Shown here: positions 26,296 through 34,248 of the stretch, piece by piece
How positions within the stretch are numbered: the stretch's first letter is position 1
Layout of the letters: each line of letters starts with the position of its first letter
Origin: Sphingobacteriales bacterium
GTDB taxonomy: Bacteria > Bacteroidota > Bacteroidia > Chitinophagales > Chitinophagaceae
Assembly: GCA_016185185.1 (NCBI GenBank)
Contig: JACPOD010000013.1
Location: 34,868-98,867, forward strand
Direction of reading: 5' to 3'
Length of the DNA stretch: 64,000 bases
Position numbers and translations under genes: made by a program
Notes under the pieces: model-generated
The model's database searches: none
What the model was told of the DNA's origin: nothing
The model's input: the letters and a program-made list of their open reading frames with translations, nothing else

Positions 26296-27652
26296 AAAAA
26301 TGGTATGATAGCAACTCATCAAACGAAACAGTCACCTGCTCACCCTTAAAAAGATTCTTCACATTACAAGTACCATTCTCCAACTCTTTATTACCAATAA
26401 TGACTGCATAAGGAATGTTTTTCTTCTCCGCATATTTAAACTGCTTGTCAAACTTCCCCTGTTCATGAAACAATTCGCACCGGATGTTTTTGTTGCGCAA
26501 TTCTTGCATCAGTTCAAAAGCCTTTTTACTTTCCGCTTCTCCTAAATTAAAGAATAAAACCTGTGTGCCTGTATGCACATCGGCCGGAAATAATTTTAGT
26601 TCTTCCATCACATCATAAATCCTGTCAACGCCAAACGATATTCCTACTCCGGGAATATTTGGTACGCCAAACAAACCGGTTAAGTCATCGTAACGGCCAC
26701 CACCACCGATGCTGCCCATTTGCACATTCAAAGCTTTTACTTCGTAAATGATGCCGGTGTAGTAGTTGAGGCCTCTTGCGAGGGTAAAATCGAGTTGACA
26801 GTTGACGGATGACGGATGACAGTTTTCAATTACATAGATTAATTCTTCAACTCCTTTTTTCCCTGCTTCATTATTGCCAAGCAATTCCTGTAAGCTTTTC
26901 AACTTTTCAACATTTGAACCACTGATAGAAAGGTATTTTTCAATCAGCACAATTTGCGCTGCATTTAATCCCCTTTGCGACAATTCCTCTTTTACTTTAT
27001 CCAGTCCAATCTTGTCTAATTTATCAATGGCAATAGTAATATCAATCATTTTATCAGCACCACCACATACCTCTGCAAGTGCAGTTAATATTTTACGACT
27101 GTTTATTTTTATTTCAACTTCAATACCTAATTTTTTAAAAACAGTTGCATAGATGTTAGTCAACTCCACTTCATTGATTAAAGAAATGCTTCCCACCACA
27201 TCTGCATCGCACTGATAAAACTCCCGGTATCTTCCTTTCTGCGGCCGGTCTGCCCTCCACACAGGTTGCATTTGGTATCGCTTAAATGGAAAAGTAAGTT
27301 TTCCGTGATTCATTGCTACATATCGGGCAAAGGGGATAGTTAAATCATATTTCAATGCCCTTTCAGTAAGATTGGTATCATTTTTCCCGGCTAAAATATT
27401 TTCAAAGGCATTTTTTGCTTTATCAATATTTTTAGGATCGTTCAAACCATTGTTGAATATTTTAAAAATCAGTTTATCACCTTCCTCGCCATACTTGCCC
27501 ATCAGTGTTTCAAGGTTTTCCATGGCAGGCGTTTCCAATGGCTCATAGCCATACAACTCAAATACATTTTTTATCGTTTGAAAAATGTATTGTCTTTTTC
27601 TAACTACTTCTGCCGAAAAATCTCTTGTGCCTTGCGGAATTCCTGGTTTCAT
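26294..27652 (-). CDS. hisS: Histidyl-tRNA synthetase
   Basis: 452 aa class II synthetase. Motif 1 region near GIPQGTRDFSAE and YEPLETPAMENLE, motif 2 QPVWRADRPQKGRYREFYQCDAD, His-specific LARGLNYYTGIIYEV, motif 3 GGGGRYDDL and GVGISFGVDRI. The C-terminal anticodon-binding domain is VLFFNLGE through the end. It charges tRNA-His. A TTGAC-type repeat is read in frame just before the LARG motif, encoding CHPSSVNCQL (residues about 276-286), a surface-loop insertion not expected in the family. Confidence 0.97.
   Translation of the reverse strand: MKPGIPQGTRDFSAEVVRKRQYIFQTIKNVFELYGYEPLETPAMENLETLMGKYGEEGDKLIFKIFNNGLNDPKNIDKAKNAFENILAGKNDTNLTERALKYDLTIPFARYVAMNHGKLTFPFKRYQMQPVWRADRPQKGRYREFYQCDADVVGSISLINEVELTNIYATVFKKLGIEVEIKINSRKILTALAEVCGGADKMIDITIAIDKLDKIGLDKVKEELSQRGLNAAQIVLIEKYLSISGSNVEKLKSLQELLGNNEAGKKGVEELIYVIENCHPSSVNCQLDFTLARGLNYYTGIIYEVKALNVQMGSIGGGGRYDDLTGLFGVPNIPGVGISFGVDRIYDVMEELKLFPADVHTGTQVLFFNLGEAESKKAFELMQELRNKNIRCELFHEQGKFDKQFKYAEKKNIPYAVIIGNKELENGTCNVKNLFKGEQVTVSFDELLSYHF
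26793..26826 (-). repeat. TTGAC-type tandem word repeat inside hisS
   Basis: AGTTGACAGTTGACGGATGA followed by CGGATGACAG: four or more 7-nt variants, in frame, encoding HPSSVNCQL on the minus strand. Family B, with further copies in the rluB-like gene and argB. Confidence 0.65.
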
Positions 27653-27678
27653 TTTATGGTTACTTGTATCTGGTTTTA

Positions 27679-28158
27679 TTAACTGTTACTGTTGATTTTC
27701 ACAACTACATGCTTATTGATGATAACATCACAGGCACTGTCAATCATTTTAAATACTTCATGATAGCCCTCTTCAGTTCCATACCATGGATCGGGTATAG
27801 CCCTGTTTTGGCCCGGGTAAACTTCGTTCAGCAGCAGATCAACTTTATTTTCATTCCAGTATTTACCACCAATTCTTTTTACATCAGTATAATTGCTGCT
27901 GTCCATTACATATATAAAATCAAACTGTTCAAAATCTTCTTTCACAAATTGCCGGGCCTTTTGTTTACTGATGTCAATGCCATTGAGCTTTGCAACTTTC
28001 TGACTAAGTCTATGTGGTGGTTGTCCTGTATGATAAGCTCCGGTGCCAGCACTTTCCACACTCCATGTTAACCCGGCCTGCCATGCTTTATGCTGTAATA
28101 TTCCTTCTGCCAGCGGACTCCTGCAAATATTGCCAAGGCAGACCATCAGAATCTTCAT
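27679..28158 (-). CDS. Low-molecular-weight protein-tyrosine phosphatase
   Basis: 159 aa. The CX5RS loop is VCLGNICRSPLAEGIL at residues 6-21 (Cys7, Arg13). The acid Asp sits in IPDPWYGTEEGYHEVF near 125, the standard DP[WY] pair. The size is normal for the arsenate-reductase-like LMW-PTP fold. It may dephosphorylate tyrosine or arginine residues; no bacterial tyrosine kinase or exopolysaccharide genes are nearby. It lies 26 nt upstream of hisS on the same strand and could be cotranscribed with it. Confidence 0.93.
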   Translation of the reverse strand: MKILMVCLGNICRSPLAEGILQHKAWQAGLTWSVESAGTGAYHTGQPPHRLSQKVAKLNGIDISKQKARQFVKEDFEQFDFIYVMDSSNYTDVKRIGGKYWNENKVDLLLNEVYPGQNRAIPDPWYGTEEGYHEVFKMIDSACDVIINKHVVVKINSNS

Positions 28159-28179
28159 GGCAACAAAAGTAATGGATAG

Positions 28180-28239
28180 CGGCGAGTCATGAGCTATGAG
28201 GTATGAGAAAATAACTCGTGGCTCGCCACCGGTAACTCA
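28180..28239. repeat. GCTCAT/GAGTCA-type inverted repeat
   Basis: GGCGAGTCATGAGCTATGAG with GTATGAG, then CTCGTGGCTCGCC. Outer arms GGCGAG and CTCGCC are inverted. The words resemble the in-frame AGCTCACAGCTC repeat in argC (57330-57360). It fills most of the gap between the phosphatase and tonB genes. Confidence 0.45.
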
Positions 28240-28290
28240 CTGCTTTATGGAATTGTGCGAAGCGCTGCATCTGTATAATAAATTACAGCT

Positions 28291-29127
28291 ATGACAACCC
28301 AAAACATTTTAACCGCCGATGTACTCGACATTGTATTTGAAAACCGTAACAAAGCTTATGGAGCCTACACACTCCGTAAGTATTACGATAAACGATTGAT
28401 GCAGTCGATTGGGATAATGTTGTTGATTGTTTCATCAGTTATTTTATTGTCGTTTCGGTTTGGTAAAAAACCAGTGACGCATGATAATAATACAAAAGCT
28501 GAAGTAGTTATTAAAACATTTAATATAACTCCTGACGAAGTAAGGCAACCAGAAACTCCAATGGAAAAACAAGTAAAGCAAATAAAGCGGATTGAAACCA
28601 TTAAGGCGACTGCGAATATTGTTATAGTTCCTGATAATAAAGTATTGCCAAAAGATGTTGTCCCAACACAATCAGAAATGGAGCATAAGCTGATTAGTAA
28701 TACAAATTCCAGTGGTGGTACATTTGACGGGCAGGCTACTAAACCAGGAAATGAAAATGATACTAAAAGTAGTGGAGATATAGCTGATGAAGAATCATTA
28801 GATCCTAAAAATGTAATTGATTTTGCAGATATTCCTCCATCCTATCCCGGAGGTATTGAAGCACTTCAGAATTTTCTTCTCCGCAACCTGCGTACACCAG
28901 ATGAATTGGAAAGTGGTCAGGAGGCATCTGTAAAAGTAAAGTTTGTGGTTAACTACGATGGCGAAATGTATGGATACGATGTGGTACAAAGTGGTGGCGG
29001 CGCTTTTGATAATGAAGTAATACGGGTATTAAAGAAAATGCCCAAATGGAACCCCGGTAAATATAAAGGCCGGTCCGTATCGGTTTATTATGTAATACCA
29101 GTGAAATTTGAAGCAACTGAAGAATAA
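28291..29127 (+). CDS. Energy transducer TonB
   Basis: 278 aa. A short cytoplasmic N-terminus (NKAYGAYTLRKYYDKRLMQ, typical of Bacteroidota TonB) precedes one membrane span at about 38-56. A periplasmic linker rich in charged residues and Gly/Asn/Thr follows. The C-terminal TonB fold starts at YPGGIEALQNFLLRNLRTP and ends SVSVYYVIPVKFE. It transmits proton-motive force from ExbB/ExbD to outer-membrane receptors. It is first in a group with a small membrane protein, a PstS-like lipoprotein and a TPR protein; exbB/exbD lie 23 kb away. Confidence 0.9.
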   Translation: MTTQNILTADVLDIVFENRNKAYGAYTLRKYYDKRLMQSIGIMLLIVSSVILLSFRFGKKPVTHDNNTKAEVVIKTFNITPDEVRQPETPMEKQVKQIKRIETIKATANIVIVPDNKVLPKDVVPTQSEMEHKLISNTNSSGGTFDGQATKPGNENDTKSSGDIADEESLDPKNVIDFADIPPSYPGGIEALQNFLLRNLRTPDELESGQEASVKVKFVVNYDGEMYGYDVVQSGGGAFDNEVIRVLKKMPKWNPGKYKGRSVSVYYVIPVKFEATEE

Positions 29128-29161
29128 AAATAAACTGCCCGCCAGCGGGCAGTTTATTTTT
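29127..29161 (+). terminator. Terminator after tonB
   Basis: AATAAACTGCCCG / CGGGCAGTTTATT stem of 13 bp around CCAG, followed by TTT. It separates tonB from the pstS-like group. Confidence 0.85.
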
Positions 29162-29235
29162 GTGCAGCATTACGCAGGCTGTATAATAACAATAATAAAT
29201 TTCATAACTTGCCCAACTCACTATCCATAAACTGT

Positions 29236-29472
29236 ATGAATACTGACGAATCAAGAGAACGAAGGGTGCAACAACAGGGACGTATGCAGGCCATACTCGA
29301 TTATACGGTAGGAATAATAGCAATATTAGCTGGCTTATTCATTTTTTTCTATAAAAAATTCCCGGTTGATTTTGAATTTAGGGAACCGGTTATTGCAAAT
29401 GTTTTTGCAGCAATAAGTATAGTTTATGGGGCCTGGCGTATTTACAGGGGTGTTAATAAATCAAGAGCATAA
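29236..29472 (+). CDS. Small membrane protein
   Basis: 78 aa from the ATG at 29236 (the track's earlier TTG lies in the promoter region). Two hydrophobic segments are visible: YTVGIIAILAGLFIFFY near 22-38 and VIANVFAAISIVYGAWRIY near 51-69. The N-terminus is charged and cytoplasmic-looking (NTDESRERRVQQQGR). I recognise no named family. Its place between tonB and the pstS-like gene suggests a role in that membrane energisation group, but this is inference. Confidence 0.6.
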   Translation: MNTDESRERRVQQQGRMQAILDYTVGIIAILAGLFIFFYKKFPVDFEFREPVIANVFAAISIVYGAWRIYRGVNKSRA

Positions 29473-29486
29473 TTATATAAACCAGG

Positions 29487-30449
29487 ATGGGCATTTTAAC
29501 GAAATTTTTAGGAAAACGAATAGACTTGTATCTGTTACTTTCAGTCTTTTTACTAACCATTGGAGCATGTACTACAAAACGTACAAATGTTAGGAATATA
29601 CCAACGGATACCGATAGCAAGGGAACCATAAAGATTAGTGTGGATGAAACATTTAAGCCTGTTATTGATGAACAGGTAAAGGTCTTTGAAAATACATACC
29701 CCCAGGCTCATATTATAGTTGAGTATAAGCCAGAAGCAGCTTGTTTCAGGGATTTGGATAGTGCAGGTACCAGGATGATCATTGTAACAAGGGAACCGAA
29801 TTCTGCGGAAAATGTTTATTACCAGGATAAGTTGCAATTCAAGCTTTCGTATGGAATATTAGCCAGGGATGCAATTGCTATAGTCGTTAACAGGAACAGC
29901 CCTGATTCTGTTTTTTCCAGGGAAAATTTGAAAGCAATTCTTGATGGCAGTTCAGAAAAATCGTACAAGGTTGTGTTTGATGGATTGAAAGCCACCAGTA
30001 CCGTTCGATTTGCGATTGATTCCATCCTGAAAGGAAAAAAGTTTGATACCAGCCGGGTAAAAGCTGTTGAGAATAGCAGGGATGTGCTGAATTATGTAGC
30101 AGCCAATACCGATGCAATAGGATTGGTAGGTGTAAGCTGGATAGGTAACCCGGAAGACCTGGAACAACAAAGAATGCTGGAAAAGGTGAACATTGCTTTA
30201 ATCAAATGTGAGAACTGTTTAAAGGAAGAATCTGATTACTATTTAAAGCCTACACAGCGTTACATTTTATCAGGCCAGTATCCACTTACAAGGGGTTTGT
30301 ATTATATTGCCAAAGAAAGCTATCCCGGGCTTGGCAGGGGGTTTGCAGAATTCATGTGGCAGGATAAAGGGCAGCTCATTTTTAAAAGAGCTTATCTTGC
30401 CCCGGCACATTTGCCATTTATAATTCGAAAAACAAAAATTAATAAATAA
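29487..30449 (+). CDS. PstS-like periplasmic substrate-binding lipoprotein
   Basis: 320 aa with a lipoprotein signal (LLTIGAC, Cys28). The fold pattern matches PBP-like/phosphate-binding PstS proteins: IKISVDETFKPVIDEQVKVFENTYP, RMIIVTREP, DAIAIVVNRNSPDSVFSRENLKAIL, IGLVGVSWI, PLTRGLYYIAKE. No PstABC transporter genes are nearby. Such PstS-like genes are often found with TonB and TPR genes in this phylum. The ligand is unknown. The next gene starts 36 nt downstream. Confidence 0.8.
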   Translation: MGILTKFLGKRIDLYLLLSVFLLTIGACTTKRTNVRNIPTDTDSKGTIKISVDETFKPVIDEQVKVFENTYPQAHIIVEYKPEAACFRDLDSAGTRMIIVTREPNSAENVYYQDKLQFKLSYGILARDAIAIVVNRNSPDSVFSRENLKAILDGSSEKSYKVVFDGLKATSTVRFAIDSILKGKKFDTSRVKAVENSRDVLNYVAANTDAIGLVGVSWIGNPEDLEQQRMLEKVNIALIKCENCLKEESDYYLKPTQRYILSGQYPLTRGLYYIAKESYPGLGRGFAEFMWQDKGQLIFKRAYLAPAHLPFIIRKTKINK

Positions 30450-30485
30450 ATTTATCGCTCAATATATTTTAAACAACAGAGAAAC

Positions 30486-32228
30486 ATGAAAAGGAAAGCC
30501 AGCTTGTTTGCAGCTATTTTGTTAACCGGAAAATTATTGTTTGCTCAATCGGTGGACGATGGTAAGCGGTTCATATATTACGAACGTTATAAAAGTGCCA
30601 AAGACCTTTTACAATCCATAGTAAGCAGTAACCCGGCCAATTCAGACGCTGTTTATTATTTAGGCCAGGCATTGCTTGGACTGGATGATATTGCTGGTGC
30701 AAGGCAGGTATATCAAAATGGATTGTCTGCCAACCCCGGTTCAGCATTATTACATGCAGGACTTGGACATGTGTACTATTATGAAAATAAACCGAATGAG
30801 GCAAAAGGAGAATTTGAAGGGGCTCTTAATATGACAAAGAGTAAAGATCTTACAGTATTAAATGCCATTGCCCATGCTACAGCTGATACCAAAGTGGGTG
30901 ATTTTAATTATGGTGTTGAAAAAGCGAGAATGGCCATTGATTTAGCCAGGAAAAAAGTTGATCCCGATTATTATGTTAATCTCGGCGATAATTACCGTGC
31001 CTTAATTAATGGTGGTGAAGCCAAACAGGCTTTTGATGCCGCTTTGGCCATAAATCCTAAATTGGCAGAAGCAAAATATAAAACAGGTAAGATATACGAA
31101 ACACAAAACAATAAAGATATTTTCCTGCCATTATATGAAGAAGCAACTCAATTAGACCCCAACTATGGTCCTGCATGGAAAGCATTGTATGTTTACTGGT
31201 ATTTTCGTGATGTAACAAAAGCAGAAATTTATTTTGATGCTTATGTTAAAGTGTCTGACCAGGATGAACGTCTTGAATATGACCGTATTGATTTAAAATA
31301 TGCACAGGAAAAATATGATGACGCTATTTCCAGTGCGAATGCATTAGCAGCTAAATTAGGAAATGGTACAAAAGCAAGATTATACCGGTTGCTGGGATAT
31401 GCTTTCATGAAGAAAAATGATTTTAATACGGCTAAGTCTGATTTTATAACTTTCCTTCAAAAGGCAAAACCAGATGAAGTGACTGCTCGTAACTATGCAG
31501 ATATAGCTAAAACGATTGGCAGCATTGCAGGAAGCGAAAAAGAAGCATTCACTTATTATCAAAAAGCAATAGATACCGACACATTACCTAAAAATAAAAG
31601 TGACCTGGCTAAGCAAGCTTCAGATCTTGCCAGGAAATTAGGCGACCCTCTGTTATCTATTGAATGGATGACCAAATCGTATAACCTGGCCAAAAATCCC
31701 TCCAACGTTGATTTATATAACCTGGGCAGAGCTTGTCTGGATGCTGGTTTATTTACCAGTTGTGATAGTATTGGTAAAGTATATGCAGCAAAATATCCAA
31801 CCCATACATACGGTTATTATTTAAGGGCCCTGGCAAACTGGAGAATAGATACAACAATGGAATTAGGTTCCGCAAACCCATATTTTGAAAAATTAATCGA
31901 AGTGGGTGCAGCTGATTCTGTAAATAATAAATCGCAGCTGAAATTAGCGTATCGTTACTTTGTAGGGTATTATGCCACCGTAAAAAGAGATTACCCAACA
32001 GCCATTACATATTGTGATAAGATATTAAATCTTTTCCCCGGTGATGCAGATGCCAGCTCATTAAAACAACAATTGCAGTCCCCGGCACCAAAAAACCCTC
32101 CTGCAAAACCTGCTACAAAAAATACCGGAAAAGGAACAGCTGCGGCCGGAATACCAGCGCCAGCTAAAACACCGGCTAAAGCAACCGCTAAAAAAACAGT
32201 AAAAAAAAAGGGTGAGTTAGTCGCATAA
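30486..32228 (+). CDS. Secreted tetratricopeptide-repeat protein
   Basis: 580 aa with a signal peptide (MKRKASLFAAILLTGKLLFA-Q). TPR-type helical pairs run through most of the chain (AVYYLGQALLGLDDIAGARQVYQNGLSANPGSALLHAGLGHVYYYENKPNEAKGEFEGAL; YKTGKIYETQNNKDIFLPLYEEATQLDPNYGPAWKAL). The last 50 residues are a low-complexity Ala/Pro/Lys tail (PAKPATKNTGKG ... KKTVKKKG) that could bind peptidoglycan or anionic surfaces. It is last gene of the tonB-pstS-TPR group and is followed by a terminator. Confidence 0.85.
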   Translation: MKRKASLFAAILLTGKLLFAQSVDDGKRFIYYERYKSAKDLLQSIVSSNPANSDAVYYLGQALLGLDDIAGARQVYQNGLSANPGSALLHAGLGHVYYYENKPNEAKGEFEGALNMTKSKDLTVLNAIAHATADTKVGDFNYGVEKARMAIDLARKKVDPDYYVNLGDNYRALINGGEAKQAFDAALAINPKLAEAKYKTGKIYETQNNKDIFLPLYEEATQLDPNYGPAWKALYVYWYFRDVTKAEIYFDAYVKVSDQDERLEYDRIDLKYAQEKYDDAISSANALAAKLGNGTKARLYRLLGYAFMKKNDFNTAKSDFITFLQKAKPDEVTARNYADIAKTIGSIAGSEKEAFTYYQKAIDTDTLPKNKSDLAKQASDLARKLGDPLLSIEWMTKSYNLAKNPSNVDLYNLGRACLDAGLFTSCDSIGKVYAAKYPTHTYGYYLRALANWRIDTTMELGSANPYFEKLIEVGAADSVNNKSQLKLAYRYFVGYYATVKRDYPTAITYCDKILNLFPGDADASSLKQQLQSPAPKNPPAKPATKNTGKGTAAAGIPAPAKTPAKATAKKTVKKKGELVA

Positions 32229-32248
32229 ATTATATTCTTACTATATTC

Positions 32249-32281
32249 AAATCCTCCGTTATTGCGGGGGATTTTTGTTTT
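32249..32281 (+). terminator. Terminator before the complex I operon
   Basis: AAATCCTCCG / CGGGGGATTT (one G-T pair) with a 6-nt loop and a following TTTTGTTTTT tract. Confidence 0.75.
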
Positions 32282-32290
32282 TATAATTTC

Positions 32291-32320
32291 TTGTTTTTCA
32301 TTGCTGCTACCTTATTTTTG
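32291..32320 (+). promoter_or_regulatory. Promoter of the nuo operon
   Basis: TTG at 32291-32293, 19-nt spacer, TATTTTTG at 32313-32320, about 20 nt before the nuoA ATG. It fits the Bacteroidota consensus and directly follows the upstream terminator. Confidence 0.6.
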
Positions 32321-32341
32321 CGGTTCAGTAATAAGACCACT

Positions 32342-32749
32342 ATGGATTTATTCTTATTGCAAGTAGCCAATCCTGCTGCCGAAGCCAGTACTTCTGCAAA
32401 TTATTTCCCAATAGGTATTCAATTCCTGTTTGCCATTGTTTTTGTTGTAGTGATGATTGCTTTAACTCATTGGTTAGGGCCTAAACGCAAAACAGCTGAT
32501 AAATTAGCCAACTTTGAAAGCGGTATTGGGCAGGTGGGTAATGCCCGTCAACCGATGGCCATTAAATATTTTCTGGTAGCTATATTATTTGTGTTATTTG
32601 ATGTGGAAGTGATTTTTTTCTATCCCTATGCTGTTAATTTTAAAAGCCTTGGCTGGAGCGGTTTTGGTGCGGTATTAATGTTTGTAGCATTCTTCCTGGC
32701 TGGTTTTTACTATATCATTAAAAAGGGGGCGTTGGATTGGGAAGATTAG
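32342..32749 (+). CDS. nuoA: NADH-quinone oxidoreductase subunit A
   Basis: 135 aa from the ATG at 32342; the track's 32291 start overlaps the promoter. Three membrane spans, with FESGIGQVGNARQPMAIKYFLVAILFVLFDVEVIFFYPYA, the most conserved NuoA stretch (acidic loop residues near the quinone channel). It is a membrane-arm subunit of complex I and first gene of the operon. The usual order nuoA-B-C-D follows, with intercistronic repeats between genes. Confidence 0.97.
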   Translation: MDLFLLQVANPAAEASTSANYFPIGIQFLFAIVFVVVMIALTHWLGPKRKTADKLANFESGIGQVGNARQPMAIKYFLVAILFVLFDVEVIFFYPYAVNFKSLGWSGFGAVLMFVAFFLAGFYYIIKKGALDWED

Positions 32750-32861
32750 AATGCGCTAATATGCAAATTAGCCAATGTGCAAATGAAACATTTGAAGGAA
32801 AGAGTTGTTATGAGTTTATAATTTTCACATTGCGCAATTATCAAATTATCAAATTGATTTT
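32750..32861. repeat. Inverted word repeats filling the nuoA-nuoB gap
   Basis: Left: GCTAATATGCAAATTAGCC and AATGTGCAAATG. Right: CACATTGCGCAATTATCAAA then TTATCAAATTG. The left and right words are partly inverted copies, and the right part (TATCAAAT twice) ends 9 nt before the nuoB ATG. Confidence 0.5.
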
Positions 32862-33452
32862 ATGTCACGTCCGGTTCAATATAATATTACGCCTATACCT
32901 GCTGATATAAAGAACAGCATTCAATTAGCAGATATGCCCCCCGGGCACAGTGGCGAAGGGTTTATGGCAACCAAACTGGAAAGTGTGGTGGGTTTGGCCC
33001 GTGCCAATTCTATTTGGCCTTTGCCATTTGCCACTTCCTGTTGTGGTATTGAATTTATGGCTACCATGGGTTCGCACTACGACCTGGCAAGATTTGGAAG
33101 CGAAAGAGTAGGGTTCTCCCCCCGCCAGTGCGATTTATTAATGGTGATGGGAACTATTGCCAAGAAGATGGGCCCTGTTTTGAAGCAGGTGTATTTGCAA
33201 ATGGCCGAACCAAGATGGGTAATTGCTGTTGGAGCCTGTGCTTCTTCAGGAGGTATATTTGATACATATAGCGTATTGCAGGGTATTGACCAGGTAATAC
33301 CGGTAGATGTATATGTACCGGGTTGCCCCCCAAGACCGGAAGCAATTATTGACGGTGTAATAAAAATTCAGGAACTAATTCATAACGAACCATTGCGCAG
33401 GAGGAACAGTGAACATTATAAGGCCTTATTAGAAAGTTACGGAATACAGTAA
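32862..33452 (+). CDS. nuoB: NADH-quinone oxidoreductase subunit B
   Basis: 196 aa. It carries the N2 [4Fe-4S] cluster that passes electrons to quinone: ATSCCGIEFMAT gives the tandem Cys pair, VGACASSGGIF the third and VPGCPPRPEAII the fourth ligand. Length is normal. The stop codon is followed directly by a family A palindromic composite that fills the space to nuoC. Confidence 0.98.
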   Translation: MSRPVQYNITPIPADIKNSIQLADMPPGHSGEGFMATKLESVVGLARANSIWPLPFATSCCGIEFMATMGSHYDLARFGSERVGFSPRQCDLLMVMGTIAKKMGPVLKQVYLQMAEPRWVIAVGACASSGGIFDTYSVLQGIDQVIPVDVYVPGCPPRPEAIIDGVIKIQELIHNEPLRRRNSEHYKALLESYGIQ

Positions 33453-33540
33453 TCCCCCTAACCCCCTGAAGGGGGAACAAGGAGAAGAATAAATAATATT
33501 TATTAATAAAATAATTAACCCCCTTTAGGGGTTGGGGTAA
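33453..33540. repeat. Composite palindromic element filling the nuoB-nuoC gap
   Basis: The left half, TCCCCCTAACCCCCTGAAGG then GGGAAC, starts at the base after the nuoB stop. An AT-rich core (AAATAATATTTATTAATAAA) follows. The right half, AACCCCCTTTAGGGGTTGGG then GTAA, ends directly at the nuoC ATG. The two halves are inverted copies. This is the type example of family A; the same layout recurs at 37896-37981 and 42054-42137. Confidence 0.85.
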
Positions 33541-34053
33541 ATGTTGACAAACGAACATATAAAGAACAGGTTGATTGAAAAGTTTGGTGATAGCCTCACT
33601 AATTTTTCTGAACCCTACGGCATGCTAACTTTTGAAGCACCAAAAGAATTAAATCTTAAAGTGCTTAAATTTTTATATGAAGACGCTGATTTAAAATTTC
33701 AATTCTTAACAGATCTGCAGGCAGTGCATTATCCGAATGATAAAGGTAGAGAATTAGCAGTAGTTTATCACCTGCATAACTTAACAGATAATGTTCGTAT
33801 TCGTTTTAAAGTATTTACATCCATTGAGCAACCGGATGTGTTTACTGCAACAAAACTCTATACGTCTGCTAACTGGATGGAAAGAGAAACCTATGATTTT
33901 TTTGGGGTAAATTTTGTGGGTCATCCCGATTTGCGACGGATATTAAATGTAGATGAGATGGATTACTTCCCTATGCGCAAAGAGTTTCCGCTGGAGGATC
34001 AAACAAGAGTGGATAAAGATGATGAAATGTTTGGAAGAGGAGGGGGTAATTAA
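33541..34053 (+). CDS. nuoC: NADH-quinone oxidoreductase subunit C
   Basis: 170 aa. It has the 30-kDa subunit signature ERETYDFFGVNFVGHPDLRRILNVDEMDYFPMRKEFPLE near the C-terminus and the preceding LTDLQAVHYP / VVYHLHNL strands. It is part of the peripheral arm next to NuoD and is not fused to NuoD here. The ATG is immediately preceded by the right half of the palindromic composite, so its ribosome-binding region is repeat sequence. Confidence 0.97.
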   Translation: MLTNEHIKNRLIEKFGDSLTNFSEPYGMLTFEAPKELNLKVLKFLYEDADLKFQFLTDLQAVHYPNDKGRELAVVYHLHNLTDNVRIRFKVFTSIEQPDVFTATKLYTSANWMERETYDFFGVNFVGHPDLRRILNVDEMDYFPMRKEFPLEDQTRVDKDDEMFGRGGGN

Positions 34054-34248
34054 AAAATGTGATAATGTGATAATGTGATAATGTGATAATGAAATTGAAG
34101 AGCAAAGATAAGAACGATGAAGTGTGCGACGCAAGGAACGGTGCACAAAGAAAAAAATGTTGGGAACAAAAATAAATTATAAACAAAATTCTTTAAGTCC
34201 CTTTAGGGATTTAGGGCTAAAAAATTCCCCTTTAGGGGTTAGGGGCAC
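34054..34248. repeat. Repeat mosaic in the nuoC-nuoD gap
   Basis: Four tandem copies of ATGTGATA (34057-34088) come first. A GAAGTGTGCGACGCAAGGAA word (34119-34138), shared with the argD-argF' gap, follows. Then two direct family A half-elements (AGTCCCTTTAGGGATTTAGG at 34196 and TTCCCCTTTAGGGGTTAGGG at 34225). The second ends 4 nt before the nuoD ATG. No gene is seen in it. Confidence 0.75.
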
